From assembly GCA_937928045.1 (NCBI GenBank), contig CALFWO010000001.1:1-46157 (forward strand): a stretch of DNA of 46,157 bases, written 5' to 3'. This document shows, piece by piece, positions 33,753 through 43,166 of the stretch. Made by a program: the position numbers and the translations under genes. The DNA is from an uncultured Saprospiraceae bacterium. Its GTDB lineage: Bacteria; Bacteroidota; Bacteroidia; Chitinophagales; Saprospiraceae. How positions within the stretch are numbered: the stretch's first letter is position 1; each line of letters opens with the position of its first letter. Below the pieces are notes generated by a model, which did no database searches, had not been told where the DNA came from, and was given only the letters and a program-made list of their open reading frames with translations.

Positions 33753-34274
33753 ATGAATGAAAAGAAAGTAGCTGACTCCGCCTCAATCATGACGGAGTTG
33801 ATTATGCCCAATGATACCAATCCTCTAGGAAACTTGATGGGAGGAAATCTTATGCGTTGGATGGATATTATAGGCGGAGTTTGCGCCGCTAAGCACGCTG
33901 AAGCCCATGTCGTGACCGCCTCTGTGGATCATGTATCTTTTACCAGAGCAATAGAGTTAGGAGATGTGATTACGATAAAAGCAGCGGTGACTCGGGCATT
34001 CAATACTTCCGTAGAAGTCTATGTGGAGGTATTTGCTGCGAACATAAAAGGACATGAAAACCGCCGATCGAATCATGCCTATTTCACATTCGTAGCGCTG
34101 GATGATGATTCTAAAAAGCCGCAGAAAGTTCCTGCTGTGATTCCATTGACTAGAGATGAACAAGAACTCTATGATTCGGCCATTAGAAGAAGAGAGTTGA
34201 GATTGGTGCTCAGTGGAAGAATGAAGCCTGCTGATGCTTCGGAGATTCGAAATCTGTTTGCAAATCTAAGCTAA
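33753..34274 (+). CDS. Acyl-CoA thioesterase (hotdog fold, YciA/ACOT type)
   Basis: Hydrolyses acyl-CoA to free acid and CoA in the cytoplasm. 173 aa with the single-hotdog signature: MTELIMPNDTNPLGNLMGGN (Asn-Pro-x-Gly motif with catalytic acidic/Asn environment), LMRWMDIIGGVCAAKHA, VVTASVDHVSFTRAIELGDV (residues ~55-74), VYVEVFAANIKGHENRRSNH and AYFTFVALDDD. The C-terminal ~45 residues (RDEQELYDSAIRRRELRL) form a helical extension usual in this subgroup. Monocistronic by spacing (78 nt to the next gene). Confidence 0.93.
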   Translation: MNEKKVADSASIMTELIMPNDTNPLGNLMGGNLMRWMDIIGGVCAAKHAEAHVVTASVDHVSFTRAIELGDVITIKAAVTRAFNTSVEVYVEVFAANIKGHENRRSNHAYFTFVALDDDSKKPQKVPAVIPLTRDEQELYDSAIRRRELRLVLSGRMKPADASEIRNLFANLS

Positions 34275-34352
34275 GGGGCATTTTCGTCGAAATTTTTTCC
34301 ACGATTGCCTGATATTCCTTGATCCGTAAGTCTTATTTAGTATTTTTCGACT

Positions 34353-35027
34353 ATGGCAATACAGAATAACAAGCCAGGAGGGATTGTCCTAAGGCTATTG
34401 GGCATCTTGGCAATTTACTTTGGACTAAAGTTTTACGGAGGCGAGGCAGGTCGATTGATTCTATATCCTATTACAAGACTAGTAACTTTCTTGCATGAAT
34501 TTGGTCATGCTATTGGCGCCGTGATTACTGGAGGTTCTGTTGAAGGTATTCAAATCAACAACGATGGTTCTGGATTTACAACCACGCGTGGTGGCTCTAG
34601 AGCCGTTATCCTAATGGGTGGTTATATTGGTTCTGCGATTATGGGAAATTTATTGGTTTTTATCGGAGCCCGTTATGAAAAGTGGAGTGGATACACCATT
34701 AAGCTTTTGGCGATACTGATGGCCTTCACCGGCTTGTTTTGGTTCAATTCTATTTACTCAACAGGAATTTTACTTTTGTTTGCTTTTGTACTTTGGATTA
34801 TATCCGCAAAGACTTCCTTTGATCGCGAAATATTGATGTTTCTCGGATTGGCTTCGTTGCTGTATATCATACAAGATTTTAGAATAGGTCCATCTTCGGA
34901 TTTGTCTGCTTATGCGGAAACCATTCCAGTTCTGCCTGCGCAAGGTTGGATGTATGTTTGGTTAGCTATTGTAGTTCTTTTGAGTTTAATAAACTTAAGA
35001 GTAATACTGAGAAGTCGTCGAGGTTAG
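34353..35027 (+). CDS. M50B-like integral membrane zinc metallopeptidase
   Basis: 224 aa, five to six TM helices. The zinc motif FLHEFGHAIGAVITGG (His48, Glu49, His52) lies in the first hydrophobic part, followed by GGSRAVILMGGYIGSAIMGNL, which corresponds to the GxxGS segment of M50B peptidases (SpoIVFB-like relatives of unknown role). The NPDG motif of site-2 proteases is not evident, although a later Asp-bearing segment (SSDLSAYAETIP) could supply a third ligand. It may cleave within membranes or be a structural relative. The histidine kinase gene at 35049 is convergent with it. Confidence 0.83.
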   Translation: MAIQNNKPGGIVLRLLGILAIYFGLKFYGGEAGRLILYPITRLVTFLHEFGHAIGAVITGGSVEGIQINNDGSGFTTTRGGSRAVILMGGYIGSAIMGNLLVFIGARYEKWSGYTIKLLAILMAFTGLFWFNSIYSTGILLLFAFVLWIISAKTSFDREILMFLGLASLLYIIQDFRIGPSSDLSAYAETIPVLPAQGWMYVWLAIVVLLSLINLRVILRSRRG

Positions 35028-35048
35028 TTTAATTTCTAAATATTAATT

Positions 35049-37034
35049 TTATTTCTTAGGAATGGAAATAGATATTATCGTTCCATTTCCTATTTCAGTT
35101 TCAATTCCCAATTCACCTTTCAAGTATTCTACCCGAGATTTTATAGATTGTAAACCAAGTCCATCGCCGATCTTCAAAGGATCAAATCCTTTTCCATTGT
35201 CTTCAACGATTAACTGGACTTCAGATTCCAATCCATAAAAAGAAATTTCCACTTTTGTAGCTTCGGCATGCTTTAAAATATTAGCAAATATTTCTTGACA
35301 TATTCTATAAATAAATATTTCCTGAATCGCGTCTAGACGTTCATTAATATTTCTGTGCTCAAATTCTATTTTTAAATTGTCAGATGCGAAGTCATTGGCA
35401 AGTCCATTAATTGAAGGAATGAGTCCGTGTGATTGCAAAATAGGTGGCATCAGATTGTGCGATATTCTGCGTACTTCATCGCAAGCATTGTCCAACATGC
35501 CTTCCGCTTTTTCGAAAAAATTAATGGACTCAATTTTCTTAATCTCTCCTTGGATTTTTCCATAATGTGCTTTTACGGAAGAGAGGAGTCCACCTAATCC
35601 ATCGTGCAAATCTTGGGCTATTCTTGCTCGTTCTGCCTCTTGTCCTTCTAGAGTACAGGCAAGAGCAAGTATGCTTTTTTCGTTTTCGAGTGTTTGAACT
35701 TCAATGTTTTTAAGTTGCAATTCTCGCTTGATGATAGCTTGAGATTTCTTGATGTTTCTGTAGAAAAAATAGGCAACCATAAGGCCAAGTAAGCTGATAA
35801 TAAATCCTCCAGATAGGAAGCCAATTCTTTTCTCTTTCTGAGTTAAGTTTAATTGCTGTTCGGCGATCCGTTTTTCATCATTTGCCTTGCCATATTTGAG
35901 TTCCAGTTCTCTAAATTGAGCTCGGTTTTCCAAGGAAGTAAAAGAGTCTTTTTTTGTATGCCCTTGATTGAGTAAATCGTAAGCTTCTTTGAAGTTTTTA
36001 TTCTCATATTCAAGGCCAGCAATATCTATAGCTAACTGAAAATCCAACTCCTTTCTATCAATCTTATTATTCAAATTTTGAGCAGTTTTGAAAAATTCTC
36101 GAGCCTTTTCTGTTGCTCCTCTTTTACTCTCCACTCGTGCAAGATTTAGGTAAATCTGAGCTTCGATCAAAGGATCGTCTTTGTCTTTTGTTATCTCCAA
36201 GGATTTTTCTAAGTAGTAAGTGGCCGAATCCAGTTGATTCAATTCTCCTTCTAACGATCCTAAAGTTAAATAAGCCTCTCTAGTTGTACGTTCATCTTTT
36301 ATTTCTAAAGCTAAATCCAAAGCTTGACGAAAATACTTCTTAGCTGCAGATAAAGAATCCAAGACTTGATAACTAGCGCCAATTAAGTTCAAAGAGCCGG
36401 CAGTAATTTCAGGGAATTGATGTGTTCTAGAGTAATCAATAATCTTTTTTGAAAGTTCTATTGATTCAGTATAATTTTCCAATACAAAATGACAAATAGA
36501 AATGTTGTACTTGAGATAGGCTATGTTTTTCTTGCGATTCAATCCTTCGGCCATCTTTAAAGCATCTAAGAAGTGCGTCATGGCTACATCCATTTTTCCC
36601 TTGTTGTAGAAATTATTTCCACGGGCACTATAGATTTGCAATTTAATGCTTTGGTACGGTTCCAATGACTTGGTGGTGTCGACTAAGTCTACAAAATATT
36701 CTGCCGAATCTAAATAAATAAACTCATTAAAATTATTCCCACTAAGCTCTCTTTTCTTGAATCTGTGATACAGTAAATAGCCATTACTTTTGATTAAATT
36801 ATCTTGTGATTTTTTAGCTAAAGGAAAAACCTCAAATGCATATTTTTTTGCTTTGATACGATCGGAATAAAGAAAGGTGTCGCTTAACATATGACCCGCT
36901 CTAACTTTTTCATCAGGACTACTCGCCGTATTATATCGTTGTAACAATTCTTCGATGGTGAAGGAATTCTCTTGACCTGTCCCAGAATTGCAAATCATGA
37001 AAAACAAAAAGAAAAATGTTATCGGAAATTTCAT
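35049..37034 (-). CDS. TPR-containing sensor histidine kinase (HisKA_3 type)
   Basis: 661 aa. Signal peptide MKFPITFFFLFFMICNSGTG; periplasmic region of TPR units (residues ~45-365, e.g. KYFRQALDLALEIKDERTT, YLEKSLEITKDKDD, EFFKTAQNLNNKIDR); one TM helix at ~405-425 (FLSGGFIISLLGLMVAYFFY); coiled coil; HisKA_3 helix AERARIAQDLHDGLGGLL with His477; HATPase_c with N-box EIFANILKHAE (Asn585), EDNGKGFDP and GDGLGLQSIKSRV. This is a common Bacteroidota design paired with NarL/LuxR regulators. No regulator gene lies next to it here, so its partner is elsewhere, possibly the regulator at 4441-5070 (speculative). Confidence 0.93.
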   Translation of the reverse strand: MKFPITFFFLFFMICNSGTGQENSFTIEELLQRYNTASSPDEKVRAGHMLSDTFLYSDRIKAKKYAFEVFPLAKKSQDNLIKSNGYLLYHRFKKRELSGNNFNEFIYLDSAEYFVDLVDTTKSLEPYQSIKLQIYSARGNNFYNKGKMDVAMTHFLDALKMAEGLNRKKNIAYLKYNISICHFVLENYTESIELSKKIIDYSRTHQFPEITAGSLNLIGASYQVLDSLSAAKKYFRQALDLALEIKDERTTREAYLTLGSLEGELNQLDSATYYLEKSLEITKDKDDPLIEAQIYLNLARVESKRGATEKAREFFKTAQNLNNKIDRKELDFQLAIDIAGLEYENKNFKEAYDLLNQGHTKKDSFTSLENRAQFRELELKYGKANDEKRIAEQQLNLTQKEKRIGFLSGGFIISLLGLMVAYFFYRNIKKSQAIIKRELQLKNIEVQTLENEKSILALACTLEGQEAERARIAQDLHDGLGGLLSSVKAHYGKIQGEIKKIESINFFEKAEGMLDNACDEVRRISHNLMPPILQSHGLIPSINGLANDFASDNLKIEFEHRNINERLDAIQEIFIYRICQEIFANILKHAEATKVEISFYGLESEVQLIVEDNGKGFDPLKIGDGLGLQSIKSRVEYLKGELGIETEIGNGTIISISIPKK

Positions 37035-37277
37035 AGTAGCGTATCTTTCAGTATAATATTCATGATTCTGTGGCTTTTTAAATGCTAATGTTAGCCAATT
37101 TAAATATCAATTATGCACTTGTAAAAACTCTAAAATAGCTAATTCATCTCTCAGGAAGGTGCATGTAACCCCATAACTAAAGAATATCTATGAAAACCGG
37201 TAGAAATTTAACCTGATCAAAAAAAAGGGACGGCATTTACTCTTGGTTCTCTCCATTTTATCCAATACCTTGCAACA

Positions 37278-40200
37278 ATGAGGTTTTGGTTCTACATTAT
37301 GTTTTATTGCGTTTGTTTGCTTGTGACTCAAAGTTGTTATCAAGAAAAAAAAACTGATCGTTTACCTCAGTCCCTTCAAAACTTTTCCGCAGCGCAATTG
37401 CTTGCTCAAAAGTCAGCTCCCTCAGATTTTATGTACCAACGGTATTCAAATTCGACTCAAGAATTCAGTTATAAAGATTTGGAGAAAACGAAAAGGGACA
37501 TTGAAAAGCTTAGAATTTCTTCAAAAGCATTCCCAGGTTTTGATCAAGCATGGCGATTAGAGGGCCCGGGGAACATCGGCGCTAGAATTAACATCATTGC
37601 TCCGCATCCAACCAATGCAGCTATTATGTTGCTTGGGTATTCTACCGGTGGGATTTTCAAAACTACGGATGGCGGAAACTTTTGGTATCCCGTTTTTGAC
37701 CATGCAGCTTATTCGGCCATTTCTGCGATAGCTTATGATCCATCAAATCCTGATATCGTATATGTTGGCACTGGAGATCACAACTTGCCAGGAAATCCTT
37801 ATTCAGGTGATGGCGTTCATAAATCACTTGACGGTGGTGAATCTTGGACTCAAATGGGATTGGCTGAAACTGGAATTGTTTCTAAACTGATTGTTGACCA
37901 TGCAAATACCAACACGGTTTACGCAGGTACGATGGGGTTCCCTTACAATCCTGATGACAATCGTGGTTTATACAAATCTATCGATGGTGGTTCATCTTGG
38001 GAGAATATACTTTACCTCGGAGATTCTACGGGAGTCATAGATGTAGTTATGCATCCAACAGATAACAACATCTTGCTTGCTGCGGGCTGGGATCGTATCA
38101 GGAACAATTCTATGTCGATAATCTCTGGACAAGGAGCCAAGATTTATAGATCCACTGATGCCGGCGTTACTTGGCAAATGATTACCAGCGGACTTCCACA
38201 ATCTGATCAGAGTCGAATTGGATTGACTGCAGTTCCTTCTAACCCCAATAAATATTACGCTGAGTATATCGGCTTGGATTTTCAAGTACAAGGTGTTTAT
38301 GAATCTAACGATGCTGGTCTTACTTGGACCCAGAAATCTGCAAGCGGATTACAAGGAACTTCCGGTGGCTTCGGATGGTATTTTGGACAAATAAGATCAA
38401 CTCCGAATAACGATTCAGAATTGTATCATTGTTCAGTGAATCTTTACCGTTCATTCAATGGCGGAGACAATTGGTCCCGAATCACCAATACCGGAAATGG
38501 TTCCCAACATGTCGATATGCACGACCTTAAATTTGATGCTGCTGGAAATACTTGGCTTGCGACAGATGGTGGTCTCTACAGAAGATTATTAGGTCAAACG
38601 ACTTGGACCGATATGGAGGATATTCCTACAACACAGTTTTATCGAATTGCGGCTGATCCACATGCCCAAGAAAGGTATTACGGAGGAGCTCAAGATAATG
38701 GAACTTCTTTCGGGGATTCAACTAATCTTAACAATTGGGAAAGAATATTTGGAGCTGATGGTTTTTCAATTGTTTTTCATCCAAACAACGAAAACATTTT
38801 TTATGTAGAAACTCAGAATGGTAATATTTATAAAACCATTGATAATGGAAATGTATTTACTGCAATTACTACTGGGATCAATGCGCCTGAAGTAAGGCCG
38901 TGGGACATGTTTTTCTATTTAGATCCATTTGACCCAGACGTTGTGCTTACAGGAGCACAGCATATTTACCAGTCAGATCCTGATATTAACAATGGAGTCT
39001 TTATGCAAATATCAGGAAATCTTACAGAATCGGACACCGCTTCTAGTGCTCGTCGTTATCATTTTATTACTCATCAATCCGCTTCTACTATTTCCGCTGG
39101 ATTATTATTTGCGGGTACATCGGATGGTTTGGTTTGGAAACGAGCTGATGGTGCAAATTGGGAATTAATAAATACTGGATTGCCTGACAGTTATGTGACT
39201 AGAGTAGTAACATCAGATACGGATGCCAACCGTGTTTTTGTAACGCACTCTGGATACAAGGATGGTGATAATGAAGCTCACATCTATATTTCTAACGATC
39301 AAGGTACATTGTGGACATCCATTGATGGAGACTTACCTAATGTCCCTATCAATGATTTATTTATTATTCCAAATACTGGAGATTCCATATTGTTTATTGG
39401 GACTGATTTTGGCGTTTTCGGAAGTTTAAATCAAGGCTCAAGCTGGGAATTACTTGGTCAAGGAATGCCTTCTGTTCCTGTTTTAGATTTGGATATTGAT
39501 CTAACTGCAAATCGACTTTTAGCCGGAACTTACGGCCGGTCTGCATTTACAATTGATCTTGAACCCATTTTAAATCCCACAACAGTTTCAATTGCAGGTC
39601 TTGTAAAGTCTAGGACTGAAGTTCCTGTTAGCAATGTTAATATTCAAGCTGGAGGAACAACGCAAACGACTAACAGTTCGGGGCTTTACAATTTGACGGT
39701 TGTTCCCGAAAGTAGTTGCTCAATAGTTCCGAATAAAATAGTTCCAAATAATTCTGGCGTATCCATACTTGATCTTATTCTTTTGCAAAGACACTTGGTT
39801 TTTTTGGATACATTACCTTTGCTTGGGCAAGTGGCGGGAGATGTTAATTTAGACAACAATTTAAACTTGTTAGATGTCATAGAAATTCAGCGATCGCTAG
39901 TTTTTGTAGACACCGTTTATGCTTCTGGACCTTGGGGTTTTGTTCCAACTCAATTTAATTTCACGGATTCCATCGACGCTTTTTCTAATCCCGTTCCGAG
40001 AACTTTAGGCTGCACAGAGGCTATTAACAATGGAGATTTCTGGGGTGTTAAAATGGGCGATGTAAGTGGAAATGCTTCGAATCAGATTATTCCAGAAGTT
40101 AGCAATCGTGGTGATGTGCAGGTTGAATTGGAAAAAGAAAACGGGTTGCACTATTTACGCTTTTATCAATCAATTCCAGTGAATGGCTTTCAGCTAAAGT

Positions 40201-40709
40201 TAAACATGACTCCAGGAGAGAAAATCAATATTGAAAGTGTTTTAAAAGGGGCATCGGTCAATGTTATTGAAAATGAATTGTACATTTCTTGGGTTTCTCC
40301 AACCGGAAAACCGGTCTTAATTCAAGAACCAATTCTTTCTTTTAATAGTGCTATTGTCAATTTATCTCTCGATGATCAGTTTGAAAATATATTGATGAAT
40401 GCTAGCCAAGGAAATTATCAATCTTGGGGTATTCGGCTAAAGCAAACCTATAAAGAAGGAGTATCCGGAAAAATATTCGGGAATCAGATCTATCCCAATC
40501 CAAATGATGGATTGTTTTCCATCCAATTTAATAAAGCCATTTATGGAAATTGGTCACTGTTCTCAACTGATGGAATATTAAAATCTTCCGGCTTGATAAA
40601 TAATCAGGCTAGAATGGATTTTGATCAAACGATACTAATGCCTGGAATTTATTTTCTACTACTAAAAAGTGAGCAGAAAAAATCAGTACAAAAGGTAGTC
40701 ATCAACTAA
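37278..40709 (+). CDS. Secreted Asp-box (sortilin/VPS10-like) propeller protein with dockerin-like domain and T9SS type A signal
   Basis: 1143 aa. N-terminal export signal (residues 1-20); propeller (~90-765) with nine or so Asp-box motifs such as KTTDGGNFW, KSLDGGESW, KSIDGGSSW, RSTDAGVTW, ESNDAGLTW, RSFNGGDNW and ISNDQGTLW; a carboxypeptidase-regulatory-like beta domain (SIAGLVKSRTEVPVSNVNIQ); a dockerin-like duplicated Ca-binding pair at ~825-880 (VSILDLILLQRHLVF and GDVNLDNNLNLLDVIEIQRS); a cohesin/OM-type module; and the T9SS type A sorting domain from IYPNPNDGLFSIQF to the end. A putative TACCTTG box lies just before the ATG. Probably a surface-exposed binding or glycan-active protein; no catalytic acid pair was identified. 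Its stop overlaps the stop of the convergent fusion gene. Confidence 0.9.
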   Translation: MRFWFYIMFYCVCLLVTQSCYQEKKTDRLPQSLQNFSAAQLLAQKSAPSDFMYQRYSNSTQEFSYKDLEKTKRDIEKLRISSKAFPGFDQAWRLEGPGNIGARINIIAPHPTNAAIMLLGYSTGGIFKTTDGGNFWYPVFDHAAYSAISAIAYDPSNPDIVYVGTGDHNLPGNPYSGDGVHKSLDGGESWTQMGLAETGIVSKLIVDHANTNTVYAGTMGFPYNPDDNRGLYKSIDGGSSWENILYLGDSTGVIDVVMHPTDNNILLAAGWDRIRNNSMSIISGQGAKIYRSTDAGVTWQMITSGLPQSDQSRIGLTAVPSNPNKYYAEYIGLDFQVQGVYESNDAGLTWTQKSASGLQGTSGGFGWYFGQIRSTPNNDSELYHCSVNLYRSFNGGDNWSRITNTGNGSQHVDMHDLKFDAAGNTWLATDGGLYRRLLGQTTWTDMEDIPTTQFYRIAADPHAQERYYGGAQDNGTSFGDSTNLNNWERIFGADGFSIVFHPNNENIFYVETQNGNIYKTIDNGNVFTAITTGINAPEVRPWDMFFYLDPFDPDVVLTGAQHIYQSDPDINNGVFMQISGNLTESDTASSARRYHFITHQSASTISAGLLFAGTSDGLVWKRADGANWELINTGLPDSYVTRVVTSDTDANRVFVTHSGYKDGDNEAHIYISNDQGTLWTSIDGDLPNVPINDLFIIPNTGDSILFIGTDFGVFGSLNQGSSWELLGQGMPSVPVLDLDIDLTANRLLAGTYGRSAFTIDLEPILNPTTVSIAGLVKSRTEVPVSNVNIQAGGTTQTTNSSGLYNLTVVPESSCSIVPNKIVPNNSGVSILDLILLQRHLVFLDTLPLLGQVAGDVNLDNNLNLLDVIEIQRSLVFVDTVYASGPWGFVPTQFNFTDSIDAFSNPVPRTLGCTEAINNGDFWGVKMGDVSGNASNQIIPEVSNRGDVQVELEKENGLHYLRFYQSIPVNGFQLKLNMTPGEKINIESVLKGASVNVIENELYISWVSPTGKPVLIQEPILSFNSAIVNLSLDDQFENILMNASQGNYQSWGIRLKQTYKEGVSGKIFGNQIYPNPNDGLFSIQFNKAIYGNWSLFSTDGILKSSGLINNQARMDFDQTILMPGIYFLLLKSEQKKSVQKVVIN

Positions 40710-43156
40710 TCATATTTTCTTCCTGTCCGATCTACTACAGCACTGCTGGCTTGCTGTGTTCCCATTAACAAAATATCCTGAATATTTACATGCGGTGGTT
40801 GGCTTGCAATGAATAGTATTGATTGGGCTACATCTGATGATTTCAACGGATTAAAGTCTTCGTAAATTTTTGCCTTTTCTTTATCTCCATGAAATCTTAC
40901 TTCTGCAAATTCAGTTTCTTCAACATGAGCCGGGCTAACTTGACTTACTCTAATTCCATGACTGTGCAAATCTAATCGCATTCCTTTGGTCAAAGCATCT
41001 ACAGCATGTTTAGTGGCACAATAGACATTGCCTTTTGGATATACTTCATGTCCTGCGGTAGAACAAATGTTGATAATGTGTCCTGCTTTTCGTTCCACCA
41101 TCGTTGGACTTATTAATCTAACCATAAAGAGTATACCCTTAATATTGGTGTCAATCATTTTATCCCAATCACTTAAATTCCCGGTATGGATTGGATCAAA
41201 TCCACTGGCAAGACCAGCATTGTTAATCAAGATATCTATTTCTGAAAAAGGAGTTGTTAGTGTGTTTAATGCTTCACCAGATGCTTGTATGTCTCTAACA
41301 TCAAAAGATAAATATTGAACATTTGGATTGATTACTTGTAGCTCTTTGGAAAAGACTTTCAATCGGTCTGACCTTCTACCAGTCAAGACTATTCGGTATC
41401 CAGCTTCAGCAAAAGCTATGGCAGTGGCTTTGCCAATACCACTTGTAGCACCGGTTATTAAAACTGTTTTGTCAATACTAGGTCGTTGGACTTTCGGCAC
41501 TTCTATAGGTGCTTTTTCTTGAATAGTACTTTCTTCAACAGGGTCATCCTGCATATAACCAAAAGCTAAATCATTCTCTGGAGTTTGTAGCTCCGGATTA
41601 TTTGTGAAAGCTCTTACATAGTAATCCAAGGCACTTTCTTTATCACCATTGTTGTAGTATATAAGCGCTAAATCATAGTTTGCAAATTCATGATTAGGAG
41701 CTAACTCTAGTACCTTTTTGAAAGTAGGTATAGATTGCTTAGTCAATCCTTTCCCTTCGTTTTGTATAATGCCCATTTGATAATAAGCATCGACATGGCT
41801 TGAATCTTTAGCAATTGCTTTCTCGAAATACTGAAGGGATTTATCCATTTGATCTGGATAGTAATTACTATTGATCAATCCAACTTTGTAATCCAAGAAG
41901 GGGAGTGTGGGGTCTAATTCCAGCGCCCTACTATAATGGGTAGAAGCTAGGATATAATCGTTCTCTTGCTCCGCAATAACCCCGAGGTTGTTCCAAATTC
42001 TTGCATCGCGCTCATGTTTTTCTGATAATATGTCAAGCTCAGTTTTCGCTTGTTTTATTGATCCTTCATGGATATATTTTTCAATCAAAAGAATTGATTC
42101 ATCTATCGAAGGTGATTCAACGATTTCTTCCTTTTTAATTTTAAAATCATCAAGGTATACTGGGATCGAAAATTTATTTTTGACTTCAGACTGGCTATTT
42201 TCATCAATAATTTCCTGTTCAGTATTTTTTACCTCTTTAGTTTCTATTTTTTTATTGTTATTCGAAGCTTCGTTTGTTGCTGTTTTGGATTCTACTTTAA
42301 ACTCAATTTCTTCCTCGGTTGACTGTTGCAATTTTGCTTTTTCATTAAGCATGCTCATTCCTGGAATCGCTGATAATTCCACAGGAGGAATTTCCAACTC
42401 TTCACTAAAGTTTGGAGCGTCATCTGCTTTAGCTTGCGGTTTTACTGCTTCTTCGATGGCCGGTTCTTCAGGAATTTTTGTTTCCACAATTGGAGGAACT
42501 ACCGCTTCTTTTTTCTCTGATGGTGAAGATGCAGGTTGCGGAGCAACATGGTTTTTAACATAACTTGTTAAAAAGCTAGTTTCTACTGCTCCACTAATTT
42601 TATAAAATTCATTAAACGATTTAAAGTCATCACCAATGATTGGTTCAATCTTAGCAATTGATTGATCTCTTAAGTACCTTAACAGTTCACCAATATTTGT
42701 AGATATTTCTCTAACTTCTTTTGTCTCCAATTCTAGAGTATCATCAATCTCTCCAAGTTTTCTTCCCCTCTGTCTTAACTCCAAATATTTATCCTGCCAA
42801 TAGTTCATGTACTTAATTAGCTGGCCAATGCGATCAAATTCAGTTGGGATCATCTTTCCATTTTCGTTTATCCCATCAATCAAAAGTACAGTTAGTTTCT
42901 TTTGATTAATCAATTCGGTGAAAGTGGAAAGGGCAGTTGACATTGCCGCTCGACTTTTTAAGTAGTTATCACTTAATAAAAGTAATATAGGATTACTTTC
43001 TTTTTTGAGCGTTTCATTAAAAGTCGGTGTGAATCTTCCTTCTCTACAAACCAAATGTTCATATTGAGCATTAGTTTTTGCAAAACATTTTTCCAATTGC
43101 TGTGCAAATTTTTGATTCTCCAGATGATAGGCTAATGTGATATGTTGGGAAGACAT
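40706..43156 (-). CDS. TIR-like / TPR / short-chain dehydrogenase (SDR) fusion protein
   Basis: 816 aa, cytoplasmic, no signal peptide. Residues 4-~135 look TIR-like: beta strand ITLAYHLENQKFAQQLEKCF, then PILLLLSDNYLKSRAAM (the SxxYxxS turn) and KLTVLLIDG. The Glu that TIR NADases carry after this turn is not visible. Residues ~205-345 are a low-complexity Glu/Lys/Pro linker. Residues ~355-545 hold about five TPRs (ILASTHYSRALELDPTLPF, ALDYYVRAFTNNPEL). Residues 562-816 form a complete classical SDR: TGATSGIGK (568-576), NNAG (645-648), catalytic Ser699, Tyr712 and Lys716 (YCATK). The nearest SDR type is YdfG-like NADP-dependent hydroxy-acid dehydrogenase. It follows the TlpA-like gene by 10 nt. 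The fusion's role is unknown. Confidence 0.85.
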   Translation of the reverse strand: MSSQHITLAYHLENQKFAQQLEKCFAKTNAQYEHLVCREGRFTPTFNETLKKESNPILLLLSDNYLKSRAAMSTALSTFTELINQKKLTVLLIDGINENGKMIPTEFDRIGQLIKYMNYWQDKYLELRQRGRKLGEIDDTLELETKEVREISTNIGELLRYLRDQSIAKIEPIIGDDFKSFNEFYKISGAVETSFLTSYVKNHVAPQPASSPSEKKEAVVPPIVETKIPEEPAIEEAVKPQAKADDAPNFSEELEIPPVELSAIPGMSMLNEKAKLQQSTEEEIEFKVESKTATNEASNNNKKIETKEVKNTEQEIIDENSQSEVKNKFSIPVYLDDFKIKKEEIVESPSIDESILLIEKYIHEGSIKQAKTELDILSEKHERDARIWNNLGVIAEQENDYILASTHYSRALELDPTLPFLDYKVGLINSNYYPDQMDKSLQYFEKAIAKDSSHVDAYYQMGIIQNEGKGLTKQSIPTFKKVLELAPNHEFANYDLALIYYNNGDKESALDYYVRAFTNNPELQTPENDLAFGYMQDDPVEESTIQEKAPIEVPKVQRPSIDKTVLITGATSGIGKATAIAFAEAGYRIVLTGRRSDRLKVFSKELQVINPNVQYLSFDVRDIQASGEALNTLTTPFSEIDILINNAGLASGFDPIHTGNLSDWDKMIDTNIKGILFMVRLISPTMVERKAGHIINICSTAGHEVYPKGNVYCATKHAVDALTKGMRLDLHSHGIRVSQVSPAHVEETEFAEVRFHGDKEKAKIYEDFNPLKSSDVAQSILFIASQPPHVNIQDILLMGTQQASSAVVDRTGRKYD

Positions 43157-43166
43157 GCTTTGCTAT

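Noticed and set aside
41988-42563. 191-residue plus-strand frame antisense to the TIR/TPR/SDR gene
   Set aside because: Ser/Phe-rich shadow of the low-complexity Glu/Lys linker; no promoter or family resemblance.
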